Assembly (NCBI RefSeq): GCF_027942865.1
Contig: NC_134524.1
Coordinates: forward strand, 27,380,536-27,444,535
DNA length: 64,000 nt
Source: Odontesthes bonariensis
Taxonomy: Eukaryota; Chordata; Actinopteri; Atheriniformes; Atherinopsidae
Direction of reading: 5' to 3'
This document shows, piece by piece, positions 47,509 through 63,200 of this stretch; the first letter of the stretch is position 1, and every line of letters begins with the position of its first letter. Made by a program: the position numbers and the translations under genes. The notes under the pieces were generated by a model that saw nothing but the letters and a program-made list of their open reading frames with translations, did no database searches and was not told where the DNA came from.

Positions 47509-48374
47509 CATTACCTCTTATATAATTTAGGACATTATAAATAGATTTTCTTTTTTACATTCATAAATGTTCTTAGAATTCTTTCAAATGACACAAGCAT
47601 TACATAAGTTTCTTCCTTTTTTGCAGATTTGGCACAGCCAGAGGTCATAAACAGAATACTGTCCTGGCCGTACGCTCACTGTAAGCTGCTGCTCTTTAGA
47701 CGCAACTTAGTTCCTTATCCCAATCTGTTTACCTTGCTGGTATGTGCTGCTATTGTCGCAGTGTTTTCGGTTTTGGTGCACATTAAAACTGAACCGGTTT
47801 AGGTGGTGTGCTTGCTCGCACTGATCTAGCCTGACACAAACAACAAAAAGATGCCTCTGTCTTTGAAAAGTCTACTCAAGTTAAAAAAAAAAAAAAAAAA
47901 AAGATTCTTGAGGGAAAGTGGTATTCTGCATAGATCTTGGGGCAATGCTGCAGAGAAAGGGCAGACAATTGTTTCAATACACAACCAGAAGTTAGTTCTG
48001 CAGTTTGTTGCCAAGGCAGAAAAAAAAAGTGCATTACAACCTGTCGTGACTTAGCCTAACACCTAAACCTGACATGCACACATTTAGAAGGTGTTGCAAT
48101 AATACATTCTCAGAAATACTGCTCCTGTGGCGTGATAATTCTATTCATATCTATGTGCCGTATTACAACCTTTCACGCCCACCTTCTCAGAAATGCTGAG
48201 GATAGCCAAATTGCATCTTCACCAGAGGGTGGGGAATGGGTTGTTTTGGCAAGCAAAGCCGGGCAACTACCCTCTTATCACCCAGTTCAGATTTTCAAGG
48301 GAGAAGTGAAAGCATATACATAATGGAGAAATGCTGCAAGAGAAGGGAGGCCAGGGGGAGGTGGGTGAAGTAGC

Positions 48375-48513
48375 TCAGCCCAGGTCAGTGGACGTCCCGC
48401 TGATGGCACGAAACACATGGAGGGAGTTCTGTAACAGCGAGCGCATCATGTCCTCCTGGTAGATCTGTGGTCAGAGCAAATCAGACATGATGAGCAGTAG
48501 CACTTACATGAAG

Positions 48514-48551
<38 letters not shown>

Positions 48552-51500
48552 GTACATTCACAGCAAACTCAAATCTGCTGTAGCTTTGTTTACACACACT
48601 GAACTGCACAGGTTGATGGGATCTCATACACTATGAGGTCAAAACATGCAAACAAGACAAATGTACACCGAGTGATAAGAAACAAGAGAGCCTAAATGTG
48701 TTTTTGTTCGCACAAGTTATTTCTTTGCACATTCAACCAATGTAGCAGACCGATGATACTTGGTTATTTTTTGGGCTACTGTGTGTGAATCGCTGAAAAA
48801 TAAAAATAAAAATCAGAGACTTGAGCAACGATGTAATCGTCTGAAACCAGGGCTCCACTTGACTAGGGATGTTTATACTGTTGGATACTAAACGGAGATA
48901 TTTATTCCAAGCAAGCAGCTGTTGCTGCAGCAGTTACAAACACAGAGTGGGAAAGACACCGTGCTCAGAAGCACAAATGTACAGGCTGACAGTGTGCCAA
49001 CAACAACATGTAACTTTGTGCACTCTGTAAAGGGCTCAAAAGGCCCAGAGAGAACTATTGGGTGTGGTGGTGTGCCAACAATGTTAACCCTTGTGTGGTC
49101 TTCCCTTTTGGGACTCAGTCACTAAATCAGGGATGTCCAAAGTCGGTCCTTGAGGGCCGCTGTCCTGCAGGTTTTAGATGTTTCCCTGCTTCAACACACC
49201 TGATTCAGATGAAACGGTTCTTCTGCAGCAGCCTGCTAATGATGCCTTGATGTGAATCAGCTGTGCTGAAGCAGGGAAACATCTAAAACCTGGAGGACAG
49301 CGGCCCTCGAGGACCAGATGTGGACATCCCTGATGTAAACTGACAGAACAGGGTCATAGTTTCTGCAAAGTCAATCGCTACAGACCTCCAAACTTCATGT
49401 GGCCTAAAGATTAGCTCAAGCTGAAGCTGTTATATCTGCAAAGGGTTGGCTGACGTCATATTAAACCCTATGGATTAAGAGTGGGATGTTACTTAAGTTC
49501 ATATGCGTGTAAAGGCAGGTGAGCGAATACTTTTGGCCATATAGTGTAGAATTCAGCTGTTTTTTCCTCTGCTGTCTTTCTCAATAAATGGTTGTCAGTG
49601 TTGATGAACAATTGAGAGGTGACTATCTCAGAGAGTAAAGTCCACATTAGTGGTCATAATTATGTCAAATTATATATAATAATATAATATAATCAAATTA
49701 TAAATATTTATAATTTCTTTTGAGCTACTTGACTAATTTGAATTCCCCCCATTGGGAGATGAATAAAGTATTTTTCTATTCTATTCATAGTGAGAAAAAC
49801 ACCAGGCAATGAAATCAATCTTTTTCCCAATTAAGTTATTACACAAATCCCAAGTGTAACTGGAATTGTTACCTCCTCAGGGCTTTTCACTTAGCGCCTT
49901 GTAATTCCATGAAGTTGTGACAGAAACCTCTACCCTGCTGGTTTGAAGTTTTGTGGAAGTTTCATAAATAGCAATGTTTATAAGAAAAAAAGACACAGGA
50001 CAAAGCCCTCTCTTACATTACAAAGAACTCGAATACATTTGACAGAGATCTAGAGTATTATCTGTTTTTATATTTCATACAAGTCGAGTGAATAATATAT
50101 GATTTAACTGCAGTAAATATTCTGAAGATTTAAATGCATTATCTCCCCCCAATCCAAACTAACATTTTGTTCCTTCATTATAAATTCACATTACTCCAAC
50201 TTTCTTGAGGAGACAGGTTCTGCTACAACAATTGTGTGACTTTGGGAACAAGAGGTGACTGATGGCGGAAACCTGGTTGACATGTTTAAAGGTAGCCTAG
50301 TTTGGTTTGGAAATGGAGAGTAGTGACAGATCTCTTATCAAGATGCAGATTTTTTTCAGATGTGGATATGCAAAATGTTCAAACCTTAACCTAGACAACA
50401 GTGAGTACAGGTGTGTTAAAAGCGTCTCTAATTTGCATTCTTTTCAAAATCATCAGAAGCCCCAGTGTTGGCTACGATCAATGGTTTTTATGTCTCAGTG
50501 TTATCTAAATAAGGAAGTCCACATGTCTGCTAAAACAACATTTGGCTTCTGAATGCTTCATCAAGAGCTTTCCACATTTATTGCACTTCAATAAAAAGTT
50601 GTAGTCGCCTGCATCCCTTTCTTCTAATTCTGATTTGATAATAAACACGATTATCAACTTACCAAATATGACTCCTCTGATTGCGTTTTTTTTCTTTAAA
50701 TGCATACTGTATGAACATGTTAAGATTACTTTAGCATTTAACCATGAAGTGTCTGAGTGGAACTGAACAAGAGGGCACAACTTGACGTATATATATGAAG
50801 GGGACAAAACTGATGCATCGAGCTTTAAACACACTTAATGACCTCATTACCTTTTTTCCTTAAAGCTAAAGGCCAGCACATTGGAGAGAAAAAGTCAGAC
50901 TGGTTAGTTAGGTAACATCAGGAAAATGGAAGTAAGAAGTAAAGTTAAATGTCAGCTTCAACATCAACACAATGAAACACAACCTGCCACGACTAATAAA
51001 GCCTGTGTGGTTGCTGGGTTGCAATACAGCAACAGTTATTTGCACTAGTGAGAAATGGACAAAAGGTGATACAATCTGAAAAGTTAAAATGATGTGTATT
51101 TTTCCCTGATGAGAAAAAAATATTTTAACGTGGTCTTACAACACATAAAAGTAAGTTCCCCAGTTTCTTCTCACAGTACAGATACTGTAAGCATTCAGTC
51201 AGCAGTATTAGCTAATTTCTACTTTCATCACATCCTGGTGAACATTAAACAAGCGTTTTAAGAATAGCGGCTGATGAGCCATCTGCTTTGAAGGAGGGAG
51301 TCATTCCTCCGGGAAATGGTCAAGAGGAAATTCAGTTTTGAATGATTCCTGGACGTTAAATTAACGCAGTTTCCTGTTGCAAGTCATTATCAGTTGCTTC
51401 AAGTTTGATCATGATCAGTGGTACACATTAAGGCACAGCTGCATTATGCAGGCTGCTGGGTGTTGGTGAAAGAGTCAAAAAGCGGGACGCATGGCCGGAG

Positions 51501-54500
51501 TTTTTTTTTAAAAAGGGCCAATTTACGAGACCTCACATGAAAGGGTATCGTCAGAGAGGACTTTCCCTCGAGTTTATTGCTTCTTGCTTTTATAGTAACA
51601 ACCAATACATATAGTATAACAGTGAGTTTAGTAGTGACGACCAAAGAAAAAAATTACACAGACACCAGAAGTTTAAGCAGAGATCATTATTCTTAAGCCT
51701 TTTGGTTTGGCTCAGTTTACATTGTGTGTACATATTCTGATTCCACACATGGCCTTCTGCAGGTGAAACTTTTCCATAGAGCATATCTCACCATGGTCCA
51801 GTACAGGCAGTTTGTGGTGCTGATTGTGACTACAGTAACTTTGCATATCAGCTTAAAGAGTGATTGCGTCTGTGTAGATTTAATTTGTCCACGTTTTAAA
51901 CTCTGTTCTGCTTCCAGCTGCAGAACAAGTGAAAGTATCGCTAATTCGTATCTACTGCATACAGCATATTAAAATAACACTTAAAAAAATGCTCTGATAG
52001 CAGACAGTTGGAAGAAAATTTGTTTCACAAGTGAAGTATGAAACTTTACAAAAAGAAAAAAAAAGGAAGAAAAAATTTAAGATGAGCATACATAGTACAA
52101 GTTTTGGCAATTGATACATAGTATCTGTACTATTTTCAATTCAATATAGGGCCTAAGTTATCTGCGAATCCTTGCATTCTGTTTTATTTTGATTATTTAT
52201 AACATCTCCAGTAGTTTGGAAACAGGTTTGTACTACTTTTTTTTAATGGATGAGACACGGAGAAAAACAAACAAACAAGACTTAAAGTTCTTTTAAAACA
52301 AAAGCATCCACTGAGCAAGAATCGTGAGAAGAAAAGGTGAAACCATAACAGATAATTCCCTTTTACATGTGTGGTCTGGATGTGTATCCAACAGGCTGTC
52401 AACACAGTGCAAACTTTGAAATGAAGGAGTGTGAAAACAAAAGGGTGTGACCCTAGCAGAGTAAAATGTATTTTGTCATTAGTTGGACTGGGCACACAAA
52501 AGTCACATTACCTGTTCATGGATGATGTCTGACAGCTCCTTCACCATTTCTTTAAAGTTGGATTTGAGGCCTTCATGATACTCAAACTGGTCCTCTTTGA
52601 TCAAACGTTCATTTATGTCCAGAGCCACGCTGCATGCCTCCACAAAACGCCTGCAGTTATTAATAAAAAAACAAAAAACAAAACAAACTTCAACAAATAA
52701 TTTTTTTTTTATTTTTTTTTTTTTAATACTTTATTGCAAGTTTCACAAGGTCATCGAAACATTTCTTTTGATTGCAGTTCCATCTTGCAAACATTTTTTA
52801 TTTTTTTGTCTATAAAGAATGGTAACAAGTGAAGTAAACTGATAAGTGCCGGGGAAAAATAAAAGGAGACATAAAATCCAACGGCTTACATATATTGTTC
52901 ATACCGCAAGGACAATAAGGGGGAGGGGAAAGAGAAAAATAAATAAATAAATAAATAACTAAAAGGAGAGAGAAAGGAAAAAAAAGAGAGGGAAGAGCCC
53001 AATATTTTAGTAGATAGGTAGATCATAAATGTGTGTGTGTGTGCGCGTTTATGTGCGTGTATGCGTGGGGGTATGGGTGGGTAGAAAATAGAAAATTGTA
53101 AGAGCAAAAACAGAGAAGACCTCAAATCAACCAACAAAACTATTTGTTCTTTATGTAATGTATGAAGTTGACAAACATACCTGAAAATATCCTTAAGCTC
53201 TTTTACTTTCTTATTTCCAGACTGGTTAGATTTACTATCATCCAGGAATGCTCTTGCATATGCCATGGGACCAGCATTCACCTGCAGTCACAAGCCTGAA
53301 GCTGTTAAGCATTCTTACGCCATGACCAACACAGATAACAATCAGCACATACTGCAAGTTCCCTCAAAGATCTAACAGTGTCCTGACACAATTGTTACAC
53401 AGCAGCAGTGGTTAATGTGTCTCCTTTAAACAAATGTAATGCCCACATTAAACACTGTCAACGAAACATATACTCCTTGGGGCAGCCGTGGCTCAGCTGG
53501 ACTGAACCCTACATTGCCTCCAACATGTTGAGCAGTGTGTGACTGTATATGGCGTACCTTACATTTACAAGTAAGTTCAAGTTACAAGCCTCTTCATTTT
53601 AGTCATGTAAAAGCAGATTTCATGTAACTTGGTAGAAAGTCAGTCAAAGAACACATTCGTATGTATCCACATTACATTCTTTGACTTGGCTGTTTGAGTG
53701 ACTGAAACCTTTACCTGCACAGAGACACAGCCCTGCAGTTTGAGCTGCAGCTGAATCATGTCTACTTCCTGGTTGGAGCAGAGTTTAGTCAGCTCTGCTG
53801 TTCGAGCCTTCATCTCATCTATAGCCACATCCACTGGCTTAAGCTCCACCTGCTTCTCTCCCACCACTTCCACACGCTTCTTCACATATGGGAAAGTGTT
53901 GGCAGCTGGAGATGAGAGGGCGGGAGAATTGGTTTGGTCATGTCATACAAACAAATGTGGTCATGTAAGAAATAAAGTACACACTCTTCAGTTCAAAGGT
54001 TTCAGGTATCAGGAAATAATTTAAATGACATAACCGCTGCTCATAACCAGGCCTTAAAATCAGGTAAATATAACCTCAGATGAACAACAACATGACCTAT
54101 TACATTGTGCTATTACTCATTAAACAAAGACTAAAGATAAAAGATCAAATGTGTGTGAGTAGTGTAAAGTAGTGCGTGAAAAACTAAGTCCACTCTTACT
54201 GCTTCCATAGGAATTAAGAGGGCAAGTAGCAGCCAGGTGTTACAAATCAAATACACTTGATTAATGTATCATCATCCAATATAAGTACCTTTAGGTTTTG
54301 TCAGTTTGCTGCTCTTGAGTATTCAAGTGTATGTTAAGGGAGGAAAGACATCAGCAATGTTCTGAAAGAAGCAATTGTTGCTGCCCATCAATCTGGGAAG
54401 GATTATAAGGCCATATCCAAACCATTTGGAGTCCATCACTCCACAGTGAGAAAGATTATTCACAAATGGGAAATGTTCAAGACAGCGGCCAGTCTTCTCA

Positions 54501-57246
54501 GGAGTGAATGTCCCAGCAAGTTTATCCCAAGATCAGACCGAGTAATATTAAGAGAAGCTTCAGAAAAAAACAAGTGCTACATCTCAGACTTTACAGGCCT
54601 CACTTAGGCATTTTAAATGTTAAAGTTCATGACAGTTCTCTTTAAAAATTAAACTTGGTAGCACGGCTTAGTTTTGCCAATTAAATCTGGATCAACCACA
54701 TGAAATCTGGGACAATGTCCTTTGGACAGACAAGACCAAAGTGGATGTTTGGTCATGATACACCACATGACCAAACACGGTGGTGGAGGGCTGATGATTT
54801 GGGCTTGTTTTGCAGCCACAGGACCTGGACATCTTGCAGTCATTCAGTCAACCATGAACTCCTCTGTATTCCAAAGTATGTTTGACAGATAAAGCTCGGC
54901 TGAAATTGATTCACACAAGAAGACAATGATTCCAAACAATAGCAGCAAATCTACAACAGAACGACTGAAAAAGAAAAGAATCAAGTTGATGCAACCGGGA
55001 CCTTTAGAGAGCTGTGTAAAAACAACAAAAAGCTGTAGTAGAGTGAACCAAAATTCTACCACAATGATGTGAGAGGCCGCAACATAATAACTTCAAGTTA
55101 ATGCTGTTAAGGATTGTTCTACAACTGCTGAATCTTGGGTTGTATAAAGTTTTTTCACACGTCTCTGGATTTCAGTTTAGCTTTTGTTAAATGAACAATT
55201 ACACAACATTACACGTCAGGTGTTGTTGTGTCTGAGATTGAATTAATCTAATTGACCTGGTCAGGACCAGATGATATTTTTAAATGTCCTTATACATAAA
55301 AACTTAGATTTTGACAAAGGTGTACTTTTTATTATATGACTGTAACAAACAAGCAAAAACAACGAATTAAGGTTCTTCTTGAAGGGTTATTTTCAGGTGT
55401 TATCTAAATTGTTTTTTACATGTAAGCTCTCAAATGTGATAACAGAAGCAAGTGGTGCTGCATCTCCTTTATTGAGCAACAACGCAAAAAACATTTGCTG
55501 TTCTTTACTCTGCACAACGAGTGTGCAAACAACCAGAACTACATATATACAGTAAAATCAACAATAAATAATACACTCCTTGAGGGTGCTTGTCACTGAC
55601 ATGTGATCACCCTGATACACTTGGATGGAGATGTCCCTACAGACAGCAGCTGAATGCTACATTACCCAACTGTTAAAGTTAATGTTTAACACCCGTTGCC
55701 ATTTAATATGTCCCCACACACTGTCGCAGTCCAAAGTGGGTGCAGCTAATTTACAACAACCAACAAAACAAAGAGCGGGTGTTTTGTTTTTGAACTTAAA
55801 AGGATCTGATGAACATTTCAGCTTCTGCTTTCATGTCACTTTAAAATAAGGCGCCATGATAACAAAGACAAATGCATCTTTTATGTGCTGTGTCACAAAC
55901 TTCAGGGGGAACTGATGTTAACCAACGGGCATCCAAAAGAAAAACACACAACACTCTTTTATTTTTCACACTGCACAACAGCTTCAGGCTATCTGAGGTA
56001 GCAACAGGCTTTAGTGTGAAGAGCAGCTGTCAAACACCCGCTGTCTGTGTGTGTGTTTCACATACTTATGAGGACTGTCCTCCTCTTGCACTGCTCCTCC
56101 ACCCCGCCATGTTTTTTCCCTGACAGCGTGTACGGTGTCTCAAACACAAAGCGGCTGATGTTGTGACACTTCTCAAAATCCGTCTTCTTCTCCGGCGCCT
56201 CCTTCTCTTCAAAGTACGGCTTGACAAATGTCACCTGGATGTAGGCGGATTTGGAGTCAAGCTCTTTAGGGTTCACCTGGGAGAGAGCAGTTCACATGAA
56301 TAAAATACAGATGTGAAACATGCCAAACATCACAAGGAGGATGTTTGCAATTGAAGCTTAGCTCAGACAAGCCTTGACTTGATCAAAGTAAATTGCTGAG
56401 GAATAATAAACAATACCATCCAAAGGCAACTCAAACTTTTGGAGCATTCTCATGAGATAAAAATTCTCAGATTTAAACTTTTGGCTAATCCATCAAATGC
56501 AGCCTCTCAACCCCCAGCTGATTCTTCTTTACACCACAAAAGCTTCGTAGTCCAACACAATGAAAGCAGTCAGAGAAGTAGCTTCTTAATCTATTGACTG
56601 AGACTTCATCATGACTCCATGGGGTGGAAAATGAACAATGCCCTTATTATTTTGCACGGATGATTTTTTCTAAATAAACAGAAAAGTGCGAGTTTAATGC
56701 CAAATAAATTATTTTCATTTGTGACTGCAGCTCAGCTAAAGTCAGAAACTACATATTAAGACTTTTGATATGCCTTTCACTCCTTCCTTCATTTGTTTAC
56801 TGAACCTTGTTTGAGTCCTGAATGATCTTGACGTTCTCTGGGCTGAACTTTTCGCCGTAGAGTGTCAGCAGCCGCTGGGAGATTTCAGACAGACCAGTGA
56901 GTTTAGGCTCTTTGTAAATGTACTCTTTCCCATCCTCTTCCTCGAAGAAGACCTGTTCAAAAGATGCGTGTTCGGTCAAGATTAAATGTGCTGCAGGAAA
57001 TCTTAAAAAACAAAAAGTCTAAAAGCTCGCAGTAAAGATATTTACTTGGTCTTATAAGCAAATGGCTTATTTCAAACATAGTGGCAGAGAAGAAAACGCA
57101 GCTCTCCATTTGCCTTTCAGAGAAAGCTGGAGAACATTCCTAAACCATTTCAACCTCGGCTAACGGCAAGTACTTTGCTATACAAAAACAAACGTAAACA
57201 TTTATAGTTAGCTTACATGCAGGTAAATACACACACGCATGCATGC

Positions 57247-57283
<37 letters not shown>

Positions 57284-60200
57284 ATCTATACACCATCTTC
57301 ACATACATAATGTGAATGCTCAGCATTAGAAACCCTCCCTCCTCTCATTTAATCGTTTATTTGCTTATTCAGGGAAAAGTTCAATCAACTGACATAAATG
57401 TTACAGCTGACTTGGCCAACCTGACCTTAACCTATGATGAATGGATGGTGACCGCTTGATAAAGATTGAGCCGTGTGTGTGTGAGATATTTCATAACAGC
57501 AATAGCTTTTATTACCTGTTATTTCTTCATTTTTGGACATTTAAAAAGATTATATATTGGAACTGTAGTACAGTACAACAGTTTTCCCTCAAAGAATTTT
57601 ATTTCCAGATTTTTCCAGATCCTCAAAAGTTTTCATTGTCTTTCTTTTTCTTCCTCTTTAGCAAGTATTGTACTGCTTGAGAGAGCAATGATCCTCACCA
57701 CACCTACTGAATCTCCATATTGACGCAGCCAGTCTGGGTCAATATGAAATACTCTCCCTGTACAAGCTGGTTTTTGCACTTGAACCTTGAATATAGGATC
57801 TCTTGGAGCTGCTTGTTAATCTCACCTGTCCATAAAAAGCCACTCTGAAGTATGTTCCAAGCAGCCTGCGCCCTGATTGTACTACCTCCATGATCTTGTT
57901 GTAGGCTCTGTGCAGAGTGTCGTACAGCCGGCTTAGTTTCTGAGAAAAACAAAAACAGATGCCATCAGTGCACGTTTGCTTTGGGTTTGTTTGTTTATTG
58001 TTGCAAGGGTGCAGGACACAAAAAGCCAGTCATATAATGTGCCGGTAAAGTCGTTTACTAAAGTGCAAACTGATGAGGCCTGCCAAACATGAATTGCTCA
58101 GGCAAGTCTTCCATAATGCCTTTTCAGAACCAGCCTGCATTTCAACCGTTTAAAGAACCAAACTTGTGTCACATTCTTGATGTTTGGGAACCAGATGCAT
58201 TAATATTACCAACTGCACAACTTGTTTTTTATCAAAATTGCAGTTTATGAGGTGGCCCTGCCTCTAGATACTGGTGCGAATGGCTCTCTTTATGAGAGCA
58301 GAATTTTCATGTAGCTGTGCTGGTTCCAAATTTTTTTTAATCTATTTATTTAGGGTGAATTTGAGAACCTGGTTCTAGACGAGACAGCGGCAATGGCATC
58401 AATGTTGGTGGAGACGAGACGCACAAAAAATATATATATATCTGAAGGTGCTCTCCGAGGTGGTTCATTTGAATTTTTACAGTGAACCACTGCTTACCGG
58501 AAGCATCCAACAACCATTGCCATTTATTAGAAGCACGTATTTGATTATAATGTATGATAATTTAGGGGAATTTATCAATAGGCCATGACATAAATGTCAC
58601 ACAGAAGCATAAAAGGAATTTCCAAGGACAGTAGATTGTGGTATTCACTTATATTTTCTGATAACATTCTGTGTGCGTATGTGGCCAAAACCCAGTCTCT
58701 ATCTGACATCACTGTCTTAGATTTCCACAAAAATCTTCTGTTGTTGACCTTACCAGAGAACGCTGACCCTAAACAATATATCATTTCATATGTGGTGTGA
58801 GCAGTTGCAAGACACTGCTCCCTCCCACATAAATTGAATCATGGTAAGTTGCTTCTTCTCTGGGAGTTCACAACGCTTTGGCTCATATTTGTAGAATACA
58901 CCGTCCCACCCCTTATGACTAAGAACATGTTGAGCAGGTTTAGACAACGATAGTGACATTCCATCCATCGGACTTGCTGGCTGCTGAAATGAAGACATGC
59001 GAAAAATATCCCATGCTGACAGGAGTGGAACTTCACATAAATGACGATGCAGCAGTACCTCATACTCGTGACGCTTCTCATAAACGGGGATAATGAGTTT
59101 GGCGATGTGTGTGATGAGCTCATAGCGTTCAGCTTTCCACAAAGCCTCAACACAGACCTCAAGGTGTTCAACCAGGACTTCCTAAGTATGGGTAGAAAGG
59201 GAACAGCAGTCATTTTAAATATTTATAGTGCTGTCACACCAAAATCAAAGTTGAAGGGCCAAAACAATACCATTTTTGACACCTTACTTTGAGAAAGAAG
59301 AACAAAGTTATCTCACATTAAAGACAAGCAGCTGTACAAAATAATATACTTATTCACAAACAAGCCACTTGTTTTGTTTGGAGGTCAAACAAGTTTCTGC
59401 TTTCAAAACCAGCTTGCCAAATTGTTTTCTGTCACTTCAAAGAATCTAATGCAAGACAAGAAAAGCATTAAGCCCCACCTCAGTGTAATAGACATCCTGC
59501 ATTCCAGTGTCTTCCTTCATGGCAGCTTCCTCTTCGATATTAAAGGTGATCTTTTTAAAAGCTGTAAGGCCACTGGGGAACAACTCTGGCAAATGATAAG
59601 CATAGACAGTATTAGACACTTTTTTCGCAAAAATGCTATATTTCATTTACAAAACTTGCAATGTTTGTGGCTTCTGAAGAAGTTACAACAAAAATAACCC
59701 CCAAAAAAACAGACAAAGCAAAAAAAAATCAAAATATGTGTGCAGTGCTGGGAGTAACGGCGTTTAAGTATAACGGCGTTACTAACAACACTCGATTTTT
59801 CGGGTCAGAAACAGGTGACCACCATCACCATTTTATATTCAATATTTATGTTTTTATTTCTATGCATCATATGGCAGGCTGCAATCTATTGAGTTCAAAT
59901 AAATACAGAATGTTCTAAATGACTGTATATAGTGTTTTTATTCTTCAATCAGTTAATATAAACATATTTGATGTTAAAGATGTTTTAGAACGTAACAGCG
60001 TTATAGAACATAAAAAATAACGCCACAGTTACTTTGCTGAGTAACTAATTACTTTTACAATGTGGTAACTGAGTTACTAACTCAATTACTTTTTGGGAGC
60101 AGTAACTATTAACTGTAACTAATTAATTTTTAAAAGTAACTTGACCAACACTGTATGTGTGAAGTGCTACTCAGTGCTAATGAAGGCTCATCTGACTTCA

Positions 60201-63200
60201 AAAAAACTTATCTTGTAATGAGACAAAATGCATTCTGGCTGTGCCTGTCTGACAGCAAACATCACAATGAAAACAGAAATAGAGACAGACATGTGCTACT
60301 GTCTGATAAAATTGCATTGATAAGTGTTGTCTCTAACCAACACTTACAAATGATCTTTGCTAGCATTCCCCAAACACAGCCGCTGCCTCACATTTGCCTG
60401 GAAAATTATGTGACAGCAGGTTTTGCATGAGATAAAAATGTTTTTGCTCGATGTCAGCTTTGAATGTTGTGTGCAGCAGCAGAGGGGGAATGAACTGTCT
60501 TTTATCAAGTGCATGTTCCTGAAGGACCGCAACCCTCTAAAAATATCCTGTATGAAAGTTAGCTGCCTTGTGTGGAATTCCTGCTGTACTGAATCATTAA
60601 TGTGCCCACAGGGAACAGGGTTTAATGCACTGTGCGTGTGTTTGTTTATAACGTGAGGATGGTCTTACTTTTCCTGTGCAGGTATTCTGCAACCAGTGCA
60701 GCCACATGAACGTAGCACATGGCAGCCTGTGGAGACACCCGCAGATTTAGTGAACATTTCCACAAAATAAACTAAATTGACTAAGACAAAACAATAAAAG
60801 TAAAACCAAAACACTGAATAAAAGTGAAATGACATTAATTACAAAAAATGACATAAAACTAAAAAAATTAAATACAAATAAAATCAGAAGAAAAACGCGG
60901 AATTTGAACAAAAATTAAATTAAATATTGAATAAAAAAAAATAAAATGCAACAAATTAAATAATATATGTCAGAAAACAGAAACCAAACTAATGTTCTAG
61001 GCAAGTTTTATCAAGGTTTCATGTATTAAACCCTTATTTCCTCTTACTATTGATAATAATAACTATTAAATAAACAAACAAATGTATTTGAAGTGACACA
61101 AATCGTATCTATAGTAACCAGACCACTCATGTTCAGGCTGTGCTTTACTGTTGATTTTTGGACTTCCTGTTCTATTGTGTTTTAAACTATTTCCTGGTTG
61201 AGCGCCCTGATGGGAAAAAAATGATATAATCATGAGATATTCTAACTCAGCATCCCCATCCCGTATTTACTTGTGACTAAGGATGTAGCAGTGTTTATTT
61301 ATTGGTGGCCTGGAATAAACAGAGACAATAGTGCTTCCTTAAAAACTTATTTTTATCAGTATTTTTACCATGAAACATCTACATCTGTTTTTTTGTAACT
61401 CTCATTCAACCCTTTTCAGGTGGACCCCGACCATTTAGTCAGATATCATGGAAGGAATTTGTTCTTGGTATTGCCATTGAGGATAAGGGTGCATCACACT
61501 TTCCTTGTCCTAGTTGGCACTCTTTTTGCAGTGTGATAGATAACTGTTGTGTAACAGGCATCACAAAATTGTATGCATAGATGGATTCAAACATAACAAT
61601 AACTTCACTATAAAACAGATAGAACACAAAGTGAGACAAAATCTTCAAATTGTGTCAGTTGATACCTCAGAGAGATCTCCATTCTTGAGGTGTGCTCTGG
61701 CCATGCTGTCCAGCCAGGTCCGCCTGAGCTCAGGAGTGCTGGCGTAAGACCGGGCCAGGCTGTACTGGAGGTCCAGCAGCATCTCTGGGTCTTTTTCATG
61801 CTCTCTCATCTGGGCCGTGGCCATCAGCACTGTACGTATGCGCTTGGTCAGACCCTTCACTTCTGAGGGGAAGGCTGTAGACTATATGATGTGAAGATAC
61901 AGACAAAATCTCTGTCTTAGCTTTGACAGCTCACTATTGGCTTTTATGGAAAGACTTCCTAATCAGATATGTATAGAATCTATGAGTTACTTGGTTTTTT
62001 GCTTTTGCTTTCTCAGTTCATCAGTGCTGGATTCAGGGCTGTAGTTGGTTTTATGCTTTACCTTCATGGCCTTGTCGCTGTTTGCAAAGTTGTTGATGAT
62101 GGAGAGAGACTCCTGGAAGCGGGAACTGCCTGTCAGCGCCACGTCGGAGATCAGCTGGCTTACTGCAATGATGATCTAAGGGAGAAGAAAGAAAGACACA
62201 ATATGGCTGAGAAGTTGAGGAGGAGAAATACAAACACACCAAAGTCTTTAAATGTTATTTGTGCTGTATTTTCAGAATCCAGTGAAAACTTATGGAAAGC
62301 TGGACACCGTTTCGTAAAGGTGCCAGAAACACAACAGGCGCCTGTTTAAACTGTTTACAGTTGTACTTCACAGTTTTCAACTTTCCTAGGAAAGTTGAAA
62401 AACTTAAGCACTCAAAGGAGTGTCACAAAAAGGTCAGTGGTGAACACCAGAGTGAATAGACCACCAAGTAATGCTGACAGTGTGGATATTGTTCACTGAG
62501 CAGAGACTAAATGACATCCAAAGGGACATGATTCCCCTGATTTACACTTCTGTTTACCTGCAGGTGCGTGCGTAGGAAGGTCTTCCTTTTGGTGTACTCA
62601 TAGTTATTTCTCATCAACATGTAGAGCAGCGCAGACGCCTCAGCCCTCAGGGAGCCCAGTTTGGAGACGCAGCACTTGAGCACCTCGCAGCAGAGAGCTT
62701 CGCACAGCGTCACGCGGCCCTTAAAGAGCACCGACGGGAACTGATGGGACAGCGTGTTAGTGTATTAAAAGCAGGTTCTGGGTGTTGGCTGGGATTAGAA
62801 AATAAAGTGAGTGCTGTATGTAGGTGGGGAAGACAGCAGACAAACAGCAGTGGCCATTAGAAAATAGCAGGAGGAATGTGACCTCAAATGTGCAGAGTGA
62901 TGTCTCGTTTCTGACTGTCGCCGGAAAGATGAAAGCGTGTAAGCACCCTGTTTTGCATGAGTGTTTGATGTCTCATTTGAAAAATTATTATTTCAGATCT
63001 ATATTTCAACTCTATATTGTAAACAAAAGTCTCACAGTATGTGAAAACGTTTCTCACAGCAGACACCGACAAAACATAGAAGGACATGAACAGTTATATT
63101 AATAACTAGAAGAGCTCTGGAGAAACTTTGAAGTCAGGCGAAAGCAATAACTTTCTGTTGGCATACTTACTTTGATAAAAGGAGTTTAAACTTGGAGCGC

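Larger units (their letters stand above)
46027..48374. other. intergenic region: il13ra1 promoter and dock11 3' UTR
   Basis: The left part (to about 46.4 kb) is the il13ra1 promoter side, with a TATA-like element and a GA microsatellite. From about 46.98 or 47.5 kb to 48.37 kb is the likely dock11 3' UTR. Short microsatellites are the only other features. Confidence 0.6.

Noticed and set aside
52886-53180. Long extension of a dock11 exon frame
   Set aside because: The coding part ends at the canonical donor at 53180. The extension is intron with GT-rich and AAAT repeats.
54700-54885. Open frame in the Tc1 copy as an active transposase
   Set aside because: It is out of frame with the recognisable transposase segments, and the element is deleted and frameshifted.
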